A stretch of 49,971 nucleotides of DNA, taken from NCBI GenBank assembly GCA_019358975.1, contig JAHHIL010000045.1, positions 1-49,971 of the forward strand, given 5' to 3'. The position numbers were made by a program, and so were the translations under genes. The notes beneath the pieces are model-generated. The model did not search any database. It was not told the origin of the DNA and was given only the letters and a program-made list of their open reading frames with translations. Source of the DNA: Trichocoleus desertorum ATA4-8-CV12. GTDB lineage: Bacteria; Cyanobacteriota; Cyanobacteriia; FACHB-46. Below, piece after piece: positions 1-8,544 of this stretch (its first letter is position 1; every line of letters starts with the position of its first letter).

Positions 1-256
1 TACGATCCAGCGGTACATTGAAGATCCTCATCATCACTAGCCAGTAGGCGGCTAAAGCCGCTTGAGTCGCTTTTCCACCTCGCTCTAAAGAGACGAGGCT
101 ACCAAGCCTCCCATGCTAATCATGTGTGATTTTTCATTTCGGGCCGAGCTGCGGTTGTCAGACAATCTAAACGAAGAGATCTAGAGCGATATCTGACAAC
201 TCAGCTAATCTTTACTAGCCTAGTAGGTGCATTGCTGTCGATAGCTGTGGTTTTAG
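1..256. other. Non-coding left edge with stacked inverted repeats
   Basis: No convincing gene is seen. Three hairpins lie close together: GCGGC/GCCGC at 48-61, CCTCG/CGAGG at 78-98 and GAGGCT/AGCCTC at 95-110. The last two share bases and are mutually exclusive. They may mark the 3' end of a gene lying to the left; a short open frame (2-40, ending in TAG) could be its last codons, but this cannot be shown. A perfect 9-bp inverted repeat, GTTGTCAGA at 154-162 and TCTGACAAC at 192-200, lies just upstream of the histidine kinase gene and could be an operator. Confidence 0.4.
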
Positions 257-2947
257 ATGACTTTCCCTAGCCGATTGGCTCAACTGAATCCCTCTCGTAG
301 CCTCCAAGCGCGATTAGGATTGGCAACGGGTGGCATTGTGCTGCTGCTATCAATCTTGCTGAGTTGGCTGGTGGGGTATACCACGAGCGTTCAGTTGCAG
401 AATACTCAGGGGCAATCTCTGGCTGAGTTGGCTTATCAAATGGCCGACAAACTCGATCGCGGCATGTTTGAGCGCTACCGCGAGATGCAAATTCTGGCGG
501 CTCTACCGCCCATTCGCAACCTAACTTACTCATCTGCGGCTCAGCGATCGCTGTTAGAAAAGTTGCAAGACACTTTCCCTGACTACGCCTGGATAGCGCT
601 AATCGATCCTCAGGGCACCGTACTTACAGGCACTGGCGGAATTCTCGAAGGGGTCAGTGTTGCTTCGAGGGATGTGTTTCAGCAAGGACGGAATAAACCT
701 TTTGTCGGCGATGTTCACGATGCCGTCATGCTGGCTAAGCTGCTGCCACAGACCAAGGGTGAACCTTTACGATTTCTGGATCTATCCGCTCCGGTGCTCA
801 GTGAGCAGGGGCAGTTGCAAGGTGTGATTGCTGCGCATCTCAGTTGGGATTGGGCAGAGGAGGTCAAGAAGTCGTTGCTGGAACCGATGGCCCAGCACAG
901 CCAGGTTGAAATTTTTGTGTTGGATACGGCAGGTCAAGTCTTGCTCGGCCCTGATGCTTTGGTCGGAAAAACTTTGGCTCTACCTAGCGTCCAAGCAGTT
1001 CAGGCTAACCAAAATCACTATGTATTGGAATCTTGGCCGAGTGAGGAAAAATTTTTAACTGGATTTGCCCGCACCCAAGGATATCGTGATTATCCTGGCT
1101 TAGACTGGCTGGTGCTAGTGCGGCAAGATGCAGATGTGGCCTTAGCTCCGGCGCGGCGGCTGCAAAATCAGATCTTAGGGCTAGGGCTAATTTGTGGCAT
1201 TGGGTTTGCTATCCTCAGTTGGCTCAGTGCTAGCCTGATTGTCAATCCGATGCTAGAAATTGCGGCGATCGCCAATCGGATGCGGCAAGGCGATCAGAAA
1301 GTTGTGATTCCGCTTATGCAGGGGCGAGACGAACTGTCCAAGCTCTCCCAATCCTTACGTTATTTGGTCTCTGCGCTGAGTGAGCAGCAAGAAGCGTCAT
1401 ACCAAAGTGAAGAACGCTACCGATTACTAGCAGAAGCGCTACCGCAATTTGTTTGGCTGCTGGACACCGCCGGACAAGCCGAATACTGCAATCACTACTG
1501 GTATGACTACACAGGCTTGAGCGAGGCCCAAACCCTAGGCTATGTCTGGGATGCAGCGTTACACCCAGATGACCAAGCTCGCCTGAAACGAAAGTGGCGA
1601 CAAGCTGCTAAGACAGACAACCAATTCGAGATTGAGTACCGGATTCGCTCTGCTACTGGGGAATACCGCTGGTACTTAGGCTCCCTTGGGCCTGCACGTA
1701 ATCAAGAAGGGCAGATTATTAAATGGGTAGGAACGGCAGTTGATATCGAATCTCGTAAGCGGGCCGAAACCGAACGGATAGAACTCCTTCATCGAGAACA
1801 AACGGCTCGCCAACAAGCAGAAACAGCTAACCAGCTCAAAGACGAATTTCTCGCGGTGTTGTCCCACGAATTGCGATCGCCCTTGAACCCGATTTTGGGC
1901 TGGGCTAAGCTGTTGCGAACTCGCCAGTTTGACGCCGAAACCACCGATCAAGCTTTGGAAACCATTGAACGCAATGCGAAGCTTCAAGCTCAACTGGTAG
2001 AAGATCTGCTAGATGTTTCTCGGATTTTGCAGGGCAAGTTGGGCCTGAATATTGCCCCAGTGAATCTAGTGACGACGATCGAATCAGCGATCGAAACGGT
2101 GCGTTTAGCGGCAACAGCCACATCAATTGAGATCCACACCAAGCTAGATCAACGCGTAGGTTTGGTGGCAGGAGATGCGAACCGTCTCCAACAGGTGATG
2201 TGGAATTTGGTGTCTAATGCAGTCAAATTTACGCCTGCTGGAGGCCGTGTAGAAGTGCAGTTAAAGGCAATGTCCCCTTATGCTCACATTCAAGTGGTTG
2301 ATACAGGGAAAGGCATTCGTCCAGAATTCTTACCTCACGTGTTCGATCATTTTCGTCAGGCAGACAGTAGCATCACCCGACAATTTGGAGGCTTGGGGCT
2401 GGGGCTGTCAATTGTGCATCAAGTGGTGGAGTTGCATGGCGGTACAGTGCGAGTAGACAGTCCTGGGGAAGGTTTGGGCTCAACTTTTACCGTGCAGTTG
2501 CCAATGATCCAAGGGGCTCCAGTCGTAGAGTCTGTTGAATCTCCAACCGAGCCAGAAATGAGTCTGGTTGGCATTAGAGTTTTAGTTGTAGATGACGAAG
2601 CGGATATGCGGACGTTAGCCAGTACGGTTTTGGCCCAAGTAGGCGCGAAGGTCGAGGTGGCAGCTTCTGCGGCAGAGGCATTGGCGGTGTTGCGGCGCTC
2701 AGATGTAGATGTGTTAGTGAGTGACATTGGCATGTCCGAGATGGATGGCTATCGGCTGATTCATCAAGTGAGAATGATTGCACCATCCCTAGAAGCTCCC
2801 CTGCCTGCGATCGCGCTGACGGCTTACGCGGCTGAGTCTGACCAAAAGCAAGTCCTCTCCGCAGGTTTCCAAAAACATCTGGCTAAACCCGTAGAACCGG
2901 ACGAGTTAATTCAGGCGATCGCCACCCTCGTAAAACGACCCCTCTAG
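257..2947 (+). CDS. Membrane hybrid histidine kinase (sensor-HAMP-PAS-HisKA-HATPase-REC)
   Basis: 896-aa inner-membrane sensor kinase. A first membrane helix (about 20-42) and a second (about 305-329) bracket a roughly 260-residue periplasmic sensor that resembles a double-Cache domain. A HAMP linker (about 330-375), a PAS fold (about 385-500), a HisKA domain with phospho-acceptor His537 in SHELR, and a HATPase with N654, DTGKG near 682 and a GLGLG lid near 713 follow. The C-terminal receiver (about 774-893) has the DD pair, phospho-acceptor Asp823 and Lys877. All catalytic residues are present, so phosphorelay from His537 to Asp823 is expected. The stimulus is unknown. A single-domain response regulator lies 190 bp downstream on the same strand and is a plausible partner. 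No strong ribosome-binding site precedes the ATG. Confidence 0.93.
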   Translation: MTFPSRLAQLNPSRSLQARLGLATGGIVLLLSILLSWLVGYTTSVQLQNTQGQSLAELAYQMADKLDRGMFERYREMQILAALPPIRNLTYSSAAQRSLLEKLQDTFPDYAWIALIDPQGTVLTGTGGILEGVSVASRDVFQQGRNKPFVGDVHDAVMLAKLLPQTKGEPLRFLDLSAPVLSEQGQLQGVIAAHLSWDWAEEVKKSLLEPMAQHSQVEIFVLDTAGQVLLGPDALVGKTLALPSVQAVQANQNHYVLESWPSEEKFLTGFARTQGYRDYPGLDWLVLVRQDADVALAPARRLQNQILGLGLICGIGFAILSWLSASLIVNPMLEIAAIANRMRQGDQKVVIPLMQGRDELSKLSQSLRYLVSALSEQQEASYQSEERYRLLAEALPQFVWLLDTAGQAEYCNHYWYDYTGLSEAQTLGYVWDAALHPDDQARLKRKWRQAAKTDNQFEIEYRIRSATGEYRWYLGSLGPARNQEGQIIKWVGTAVDIESRKRAETERIELLHREQTARQQAETANQLKDEFLAVLSHELRSPLNPILGWAKLLRTRQFDAETTDQALETIERNAKLQAQLVEDLLDVSRILQGKLGLNIAPVNLVTTIESAIETVRLAATATSIEIHTKLDQRVGLVAGDANRLQQVMWNLVSNAVKFTPAGGRVEVQLKAMSPYAHIQVVDTGKGIRPEFLPHVFDHFRQADSSITRQFGGLGLGLSIVHQVVELHGGTVRVDSPGEGLGSTFTVQLPMIQGAPVVESVESPTEPEMSLVGIRVLVVDDEADMRTLASTVLAQVGAKVEVAASAAEALAVLRRSDVDVLVSDIGMSEMDGYRLIHQVRMIAPSLEAPLPAIALTAYAAESDQKQVLSAGFQKHLAKPVEPDELIQAIATLVKRPL

Positions 2948-3136
2948 AGCGATCCGCTGTCTTTGCGTAGTGCAGCCAGATTTGCGTACCTCGAAAGTGA
3001 TAAAAAATACTTTTCGGCTTCATGAAAATTCCACTCCTTGGAAGCTTTATTGCTGCTCCCAGAATGGGTAACTTAGCAAAAGTTCCCTTCATCGCCCTTG
3101 TGGACTGACTACTACAAGCGGCTTTTCATTTCTGCT

Positions 3137-3574
3137 ATGACAATCTTGCAAGACCAAAACTTAATTGCGCAGCCTTTACCTTTAGCAGATCTATGGTTGC
3201 TACTGGTAGAAGATGAGCCAGATATTGCTGAGCTGCTAACTTTTTTATTAGAGCAGTCTGGAGCCCGCGTGATCACTGCTGGTTCAGGTCACGAAGCCCT
3301 CAAAACAGTGGAATGTTTTGTTCCCGATGTATTCATTAGTGATATTCGGTTGCCTGATACGGATGGTTGGTCCCTTCTCGCTGAGGTGAGAGCGTTAGAA
3401 AACCAAAAAGGGTTGCAGGTCGTTCCGGCGATCGCGATTACCAACTACAGCACGAAATTGCTAGACCAACAGGTGAACGCGAAGGCGTTAGCCGCTGGGT
3501 TTCAGAAGTACTTCTCTAAGCCTTTAGAGTTTGACGAGTTTGTGATGGCGGTGGCTGAGTTAGCTCATCGTTAG
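3137..3574 (+). CDS. Single-domain response regulator (REC only)
   Basis: 145-aa cytoplasmic receiver protein with no output domain. The acidic pair E25-D26, phospho-acceptor Asp69 in the ISDIRLPDTDG segment and Lys128 in SKP are all present, so it should accept phosphate. I start it at the ATG at 3137; an upstream in-frame ATG at 3098 adds 13 residues unlike the family. The preceding hybrid kinase on the same strand is the obvious candidate donor, with this protein acting as a diffusible phospho-acceptor or shuttle. The pairing is inferred from position only. Confidence 0.88.
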   Translation: MTILQDQNLIAQPLPLADLWLLLVEDEPDIAELLTFLLEQSGARVITAGSGHEALKTVECFVPDVFISDIRLPDTDGWSLLAEVRALENQKGLQVVPAIAITNYSTKLLDQQVNAKALAAGFQKYFSKPLEFDEFVMAVAELAHR

Positions 3575-3604
3575 CCCCGTTAGCGCGATCGCCCTCCCAA
3601 ATCC

Positions 3605-5377
3605 TCAATTAAGGTCTGGAGCGTCATCATCTTTAGGCTGCTCCGAGTCTGGCGGCGAAATATTGCTGAAGGGCGAAGAACTAGAAGCCTCGGATTGAAT
3701 GGGTTCAAACACAGGACAATACCCTTCTGGGGCTACTTTGAAACCAAACAGAGGCGATATTTGATTCCAGCAGCGTTGTCCTCGGTAATGCTGACAGTTG
3801 CCGCAACAGTCTAGAGCCAACGGCGGGCGATCGCTGGTTGGAGTCAGTAGCTCCCATTGCGGCAAGCCTCGCAGCACCAACTCTTCCCCTTGCCAACGTG
3901 CTTCGATTAAGCCTGTATCTGCGAAATTGTGCCAACGGGTATCGACGGTAATCGCATCGGGCAGCGTAATCGTGACTACAGTGCCAAGTTCTGTCAGTTC
4001 TCCTTCATAGCTGGTTTCAGGGGCTGCGGGTTGCAAAAAGGTTTCACCCACAGGCAGCTCAACCACCGTCCCTGCGGCAGGGGAATGTAAGTGATAGCGG
4101 TTGTGCAACTCATCCAGACTGGTCAAATCAGACAAATAGGTGGGAGAACTGTGCACAAACACCACATGCTGAGGCCGCAAATTGTGGATCAATTGCGTGG
4201 TTCCAGGGCCATCGCAGTGATCGGCCAGCAAGTAGGTTTCTACTGCCAAGCGGCCTGCGCGAATTTCAGCTTGCAATCTCCGTTCTACTGCCTTTGATGG
4301 GGATATAACCAGTTGACGACGGGGCGATCGCTCAGATTCCGTTGCGTTAACGGTGGTTAATTTTTGAGGAAGCAATAGGAGCCAAGGCCCATTGTCTGGA
4401 CGGCAATACTCACTTAAATCTGCCGTAGCATCCGTGAGAATAATACAGGGAGGCTGCAAATGAGCCGCACTCAACAGTTCACTAGGGTTGAGAGCAACCG
4501 CATCTTGTAACCGTCGCACCCGTGGGCGGACTCGCTCATCCCAAAACAGAGGCTGATGCTGAGCAAAATTCTGCACGGTTGTGGGTAAATGAGGCAGCAA
4601 CTGGATATAGGCATCACAAGCGGCTGCCACCATGCCACTCACCCAGATGTTGATGTCGCGTCCGGTAAAGTGGTGATGACTCCGCAACAACATTAATAGC
4701 TCTTGTCCTAAACCCAAAGTAGGTGTGGGGAGCAAGACTGAATAACCTTCGGCGATCGCTTGGCTAACTCGCTCGGCTACTTGGTTTTCTTGTTGTCGCC
4801 GCCGAGGGTGCCGTGAGGTGCCATAACTTCCCTCCAAGATCAGGACATCGGGGCGTAATCCGCGCAGTTCTTCTAGCGGAAACCCTTCTACCAACCGAGA
4901 GTTGGAAAGAAAGCAGTCTCCTGTATAAAAAACGGTGTAGCTGCGCTGCGGCGTGGTGTAAGTGAGTAAGAAGGCCGCAGCTCCTGGTAAATGACCCGCA
5001 GGCCACAACTCAGCCGTCAAACCTTCTTGAAACTCAATCGGCGATCGCCAAGGCAAAGCTTGGCAAAACGGAGGAATCTTGGCTGGCTCTAGCCCTGGCC
5101 AGTTAAACGGTAATAACTCGGTGGTAACTTCGCTAGCATAGATGGGCAGTTGAGGAAATGCCTCGTGTAGGGCTAGCAGCCCTTGAGCATGGTCTGGATG
5201 GGCATGAGTACACAAGACCAAATCGGCAGGTAGAGCGCGATCGCCATCTACAACTAGAGGTGAAATATCTTGCAGACCGCAATCTAACAAAATCCGATGA
5301 GGTCCCATCCGCACCAGCAAGCAAACTCCTTCGTCTGCGTGACCAGCACCGTAGGGCAAACATTCCAGCTCAACCAC
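3605..5377 (-). CDS. Beta-CASP metallo-beta-lactamase fold protein with C-terminal Cys cluster
   Basis: 590 aa. The N-terminal metallo-beta-lactamase domain has the zinc ligands H58-x-H60-x-D62-H63 in THAHPDH, a GHLPGAAAF segment and the YTGD aspartate motif. The middle region (about 195-330) fits a beta-CASP cap, the arrangement of RNA-processing nucleases of the CPSF/RNase J superfamily. A second conserved region with VVFVHSSP follows. The last 80 residues hold five cysteines in the pattern CC-x2-C-x7-C-x17-C, which looks like a metal site, and then an acidic Ser/Pro-rich tail. Cyanobacterial proteins of this type are usually annotated only as MBL-fold hydrolases. An RNase activity is inferred from the fold and the substrate is unknown. 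Confidence 0.85.
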   Translation of the reverse strand: MVELECLPYGAGHADEGVCLLVRMGPHRILLDCGLQDISPLVVDGDRALPADLVLCTHAHPDHAQGLLALHEAFPQLPIYASEVTTELLPFNWPGLEPAKIPPFCQALPWRSPIEFQEGLTAELWPAGHLPGAAAFLLTYTTPQRSYTVFYTGDCFLSNSRLVEGFPLEELRGLRPDVLILEGSYGTSRHPRRRQQENQVAERVSQAIAEGYSVLLPTPTLGLGQELLMLLRSHHHFTGRDINIWVSGMVAAACDAYIQLLPHLPTTVQNFAQHQPLFWDERVRPRVRRLQDAVALNPSELLSAAHLQPPCIILTDATADLSEYCRPDNGPWLLLLPQKLTTVNATESERSPRRQLVISPSKAVERRLQAEIRAGRLAVETYLLADHCDGPGTTQLIHNLRPQHVVFVHSSPTYLSDLTSLDELHNRYHLHSPAAGTVVELPVGETFLQPAAPETSYEGELTELGTVVTITLPDAITVDTRWHNFADTGLIEARWQGEELVLRGLPQWELLTPTSDRPPLALDCCGNCQHYRGQRCWNQISPLFGFKVAPEGYCPVFEPIQSEASSSSPFSNISPPDSEQPKDDDAPDLN

Positions 5378-5388
5378 GTCCGTAGTTA

Positions 5389-5511
5389 TTAGTGTGCAGA
5401 GCCATTGCCGTGATAGTTGTCAGAATCGTAGAAACCGTTTCGAGTGCCAAAAAACAAGCACGAAATTGTAAATACAACGGTTAGAACAGCCAAAATTAAC
5501 TTAACGTCCAT
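5389..5511 (-). CDS. 40-aa single-helix thylakoid-type membrane protein (NdhP-like candidate)
   Basis: A 40-residue protein (ATG at 5511, TAA at 5389-5391). It begins MDVKLILAVL, runs as one hydrophobic helix to about residue 21 (ending SCLFFGT), and has a polar C-terminal tail, NGFYDSDNYHGNGSAH. The tail looks like the conserved end of a small cyanobacterial membrane protein, and the size and one-helix layout fit small thylakoid subunits. I think it may be NdhP, the roughly 5-kDa one-helix subunit of NDH-1, but I cannot confirm this from memory and give no symbol. It ends 11 bp upstream of the MBL-protein start on the same strand, so the two are probably co-transcribed. No clear Shine-Dalgarno is visible. 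Confidence 0.72.
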   Translation of the reverse strand: MDVKLILAVLTVVFTISCLFFGTRNGFYDSDNYHGNGSAH

Positions 5512-5663
5512 ATTTATAAACCGGGTAAACAGCAGTAGCAGTAAAGGGGATTAACTATGGGATGTGCGAAGACCTTTGCAGGCCAAAGCAGAGCAAACTT
5601 GACGGCATTGTAGAACAAACTGATTAAAATCTTAGCGATCGCAACATTTTTGACACAATTACC

Positions 5664-6281
5664 GTGAGTTTGATTTCCACCGCTCAGTTTATTCAGCCCT
5701 CTTGGTTAGCTCGTCCTTCTACAGAGGTAGCCCCAGACTTGTTGGGCTGCACTTTAGTCAGGCAAACCCTAGATGGCACAATTCTACGCGGTTTAATTGT
5801 AGAAACTGAGGCTTATGCACCCGGTGATCCTGCTTGCCATGCCTATCGCCGCCGCACGACTCGTAATTCGGTCATGTTTGGCCCCGCCGGACTCAGCTAT
5901 GTTTATCTGATCTACGGCATGTACCACTGCCTAAATGTAGTCACTGATGCCGATCAGGTGCCCAGTGCTGTCCTAATTCGAGCCTTGCAATTGAATACAA
6001 TCCCTGCTTGGATCGACCCCCTTAAAGAACGCAAACTCGACCGCGTGGCAGCGGGACCCGGAAAACTTTGTCGCGCCCTGCAAATTGATCTGAGCTTGAC
6101 AGCTCTGCCCTTCGCGCCAGGACAGCCCTTATGGTTGGAGCATCGTCATCCCAACTGGCAAGAAGATTTCGATCAAGGGGCGATCGCCTTTGTCCAAACC
6201 ACTCGTATCGGTTTAACCCAAGGTGCCGATCTACCTTGGCGCTGGTACATCAAACAATGTCCTGCGGTGTCCAAGCTCTAG
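5664..6281 (+). CDS. 3-methyladenine DNA glycosylase (AAG/MPG family)
   Basis: 205-aa base-excision repair enzyme that flips out and removes 3-methyladenine and related alkylated or deaminated purines, leaving an abasic site. The family signatures are clear: LLGCTLVR near the N-terminus, the catalytic glutamate in VETEAY, the DPACHAYRRRTTRNSVMFGPAG segment around residues 54-76, then YVYLIYGMYHCLNVV with the tyrosines that line the base pocket, and GPGKLCRAL later. Length is normal for the bacterial form. The start codon is GTG at 5664, which places the first conserved block at the usual distance. It converges on the lipoprotein gene downstream with a 12-bp gap; a short inverted repeat (6279-6284 with 6291-6296) contains both stop codons. 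Confidence 0.94.
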   Translation: MSLISTAQFIQPSWLARPSTEVAPDLLGCTLVRQTLDGTILRGLIVETEAYAPGDPACHAYRRRTTRNSVMFGPAGLSYVYLIYGMYHCLNVVTDADQVPSAVLIRALQLNTIPAWIDPLKERKLDRVAAGPGKLCRALQIDLSLTALPFAPGQPLWLEHRHPNWQEDFDQGAIAFVQTTRIGLTQGADLPWRWYIKQCPAVSKL

Positions 6282-6293
6282 AATCCAGAAATT

Positions 6294-6977
6294 CTAAAGC
6301 ACGACTTCCTCGCCTTTTTCTGTAAAGCGAACCGACTCAATTTTCCATTGGGGATTGGCGGTTAAAGTTTTGTTTACAGCTCCCAGCAGCGCTAGTTGCT
6401 CACAACTAGAAAGAGATTCCAGTTGCCGCTTGGAATTTGGGTTGACACGGAGATCTACGGTGGCAACTCGGCTATCTGGATTGATGCTGACGCGATAGCC
6501 TGTCAAGCTAAAATCGGCGGTATCCCATTGCGCCAAAGTTTGACCGATGGCTGCTTCTATGGGCTGTTGCGCCGATACGGTTGCTGGCTGCGGCACCAAA
6601 GTTTCGCAATTGCTGTCCACCTTGTAAATTTTGACAGCCACTGTATTTTGAGCATCAGTATTTTGAGCATTAGTATTTTGAGTATTAGCTGTCGTCGTTG
6701 CAGCTACATTTCTACTGGGTGTCTTGAGTGGCTGGCTGCGGGTAGCGGCAGTGGGAGCAGGGCTCGCTTTTGCCTGAGGAGTAGGCGTGATACTAGGCAC
6801 CGCAGCGGGTGCTTGAATAGCGGATCTGGTAGTCTGCGAATTTGATGTAGAGGAGTCAGCGCGATCGCTCGCTTGATCCGCAGAAGGGCTGCAACTGCTC
6901 AATCCTAGTAGCACGCTACCAGTCGCTAAAACCGCTAAAGATATTTTATAAAAGTTGATCATTTTTCTGAGTGTCAT
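6294..6977 (-). CDS. GerMN-domain lipoprotein
   Basis: 227-aa predicted lipoprotein. A hydrophobic signal segment (about 10-28) ends in the lipobox LSSC with Cys29, so it should be anchored on the periplasmic face of a membrane. Residues about 30-115 are a Ser/Thr/Pro/Ala/Asn/Gln-rich linker that includes near-perfect repeats of NAQNT type, encoded by three tandem 15-bp DNA units (6643-6687). The C-terminal about 110 residues (SNCETLVP onward, with a VDLRVNPNS stretch) match the GerMN (sporulation/spore-germination) fold found in non-sporulating cyanobacteria too. Function there is unknown; an envelope role is inferred. Convergent with the DNA glycosylase gene. Confidence 0.78.
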   Translation of the reverse strand: MTLRKMINFYKISLAVLATGSVLLGLSSCSPSADQASDRADSSTSNSQTTRSAIQAPAAVPSITPTPQAKASPAPTAATRSQPLKTPSRNVAATTTANTQNTNAQNTDAQNTVAVKIYKVDSNCETLVPQPATVSAQQPIEAAIGQTLAQWDTADFSLTGYRVSINPDSRVATVDLRVNPNSKRQLESLSSCEQLALLGAVNKTLTANPQWKIESVRFTEKGEEVVL

Positions 6978-7165
6978 TAAACAAACTTCGAGCGGACTCT
7001 ACCACCGAAAGCAGGAGAGGGTTAGCATAGAACGTAGCGATGCCTCTAATCGGTATCGATGTTGAGTTTTGTTGGTTTCATGGACTCTAGTCCAGTCCCT
7101 GGTAGTAGATATCTCCTCTAGCCTGGCGGCCAGTCTTCCAGCGCGGGGGAGACGTAGGAGGTTTT
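6978..7165 (+). promoter_or_regulatory. Structured leader upstream of mgtE
   Basis: The 188 bp before mgtE can form several hairpins on the plus strand: TGGACT/AGTCCA at 7081-7094, CTGG/CCAG at 7123-7133, and an outer TCTCC (7112-7116) with GGAGA (7148-7152). The Shine-Dalgarno AGGAGG (7156-7161) lies directly after, 4 nt from the ATG. Bacterial mgtE genes are often preceded by Mg or other ion-sensing leaders. I do not recognise an M-box here, so this is only a structural observation. Confidence 0.4.
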
Positions 7166-8524
7166 ATGCTTACTCAGGAAGGCCGTGCCCTGCTGTCCGA
7201 TATTGCTGACTTAAACCAGCTCAAGTCTGAGCTGAATCAATTGCCTGCTGTAGATGTGGGGGACTACATTGTGGAACTCCCTCCAGAGCGGCGGGCGATC
7301 GCCTTTCGCTTACTCAACAAAGGCCAAGCTACCGATGTGTTTGAATATCTCCCCTCCGAAGTGCAGGAGGAATTGATTAATTCAATGCATGGTACCCAGG
7401 TTTGCCAAATTGTCGAATCGATGCGACCGGATGATCGGGCGGAGTTGTTTGATGAGTTGCCCGCTGGGGTGGTAAAGCGACTGTTGCAACAGCTCAGTCC
7501 TGTCGAACGACAAGCCACAGCGACTATTCTAGGCTACCCCGAAGGCACCGCCGGACGGGTGATGACCACTGAGTATGTACGCCTACGCCAAGGCTTAACG
7601 GTCGAGGAAGCGATTCGCAAGATCCGCCTAACTGACCAAGACAAGGAAACCATTTATTACGCCTATGTCACAGACAACAACCGTAAACTAGTACAGGTCG
7701 TATCTCTGCGCCAACTTCTCTTTTCAATCCCTAGTGCCCTGATTCAGGATATTGCTAGCGATCGCGTCCTCAAAGCTCGCACCGAAATGCCCCAAGAAGA
7801 AGTGGCGCAACTGATGAAGCGCTACGATCTCTTGGCTTTACCCGTGGTGGATCGAGAAGAGCGTCTAGTAGGCATCATTACAATCGACGACGTGGTGGAT
7901 ATTTTAGAAGAAGAAGCCACTGAGGACATTCAGCGGATTGCTGGAGGGAGTGGTGGCGAGGAGTCATCTCTGTCAGCTCCCCTCGATAAGTTGCGGAACC
8001 GTCTGCCCTGGCTCATAGGTATCATGGCGCTCTATATTGGAGCTTCTAGTGCGATCGCCCCTTTCCAGGAAACCATTGCCCTCGTCCCCGTACTGGCGGT
8101 AATTATGCCGCTGTTCTCCAACACAGGTGGCACCGTTGGCATTCAAGCCCTGACAGTGACCATCCGATCGCTGGGTGTAGGGGAAGTGACACCCGCAGAT
8201 ACCTGGCAGATTCTCCGCAAAGAGCTTTTGGCGGGGTTGGGAACCGCTTTGGCACTGGGCACGACAATGGTGATTCTGTCCCTAATTTGGACTCCCCCTC
8301 AGGAGCGCTGGGTGTCACTGGTTGCGGGCTTAGTTATGGCAACCAATACCATCGTGGCTGTTACCTTAGGAGCCTTACTACCGATGGGACTAAAGCGCCT
8401 GAAGCTAGACCCTGCCTTGGTTAGTGGGCCTCTAGTCACCACCATGCTCGACACGATCGGCTTTATTCTCTTTTTATCCCTGATTACATTCAGCCTGAAG
8501 GTTCTTCATCTATCAGGAAGCTGA
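7166..8524 (+). CDS. mgtE: Magnesium transporter MgtE
   Basis: 452-aa Mg2+ channel of the MgtE family, close to the usual 450 aa. Order of parts: the superhelical N domain (about 15-125, with FEYLPSEVQEELI), a CBS pair (about 130-255, including YYAYVTD and LVGIITIDDVVDIL) that senses cytoplasmic Mg2+, a connecting helix, then the membrane domain from about 285 with five hydrophobic helices. The pore signature NTGGTVGIQAL is present near residue 318, along with the ATNTIVAV segment. A strong AGGAGG ribosome-binding site supports the ATG at 7166. It converges on the LOV-kinase gene with only 20 bp between them. Confidence 0.96.
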   Translation: MLTQEGRALLSDIADLNQLKSELNQLPAVDVGDYIVELPPERRAIAFRLLNKGQATDVFEYLPSEVQEELINSMHGTQVCQIVESMRPDDRAELFDELPAGVVKRLLQQLSPVERQATATILGYPEGTAGRVMTTEYVRLRQGLTVEEAIRKIRLTDQDKETIYYAYVTDNNRKLVQVVSLRQLLFSIPSALIQDIASDRVLKARTEMPQEEVAQLMKRYDLLALPVVDREERLVGIITIDDVVDILEEEATEDIQRIAGGSGGEESSLSAPLDKLRNRLPWLIGIMALYIGASSAIAPFQETIALVPVLAVIMPLFSNTGGTVGIQALTVTIRSLGVGEVTPADTWQILRKELLAGLGTALALGTTMVILSLIWTPPQERWVSLVAGLVMATNTIVAVTLGALLPMGLKRLKLDPALVSGPLVTTMLDTIGFILFLSLITFSLKVLHLSGS

Positions 8525-8544
8525 AAAGTAGCGAGTGGCCTGGT

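Noticed and set aside
2-40. Possible C-terminal codons of a gene to the left of the window
   Set aside because: Only 12 codons before a TAG; too short to tell from chance.
4764-5006. 80-codon frame inside the beta-CASP gene, other frame
   Set aside because: Overlaps a well-supported gene and has no independent start signals.
7081-7152. M-box (ykoK) riboswitch before mgtE
   Set aside because: Hairpins are present but the conserved M-box sequence and helix order could not be matched by eye.
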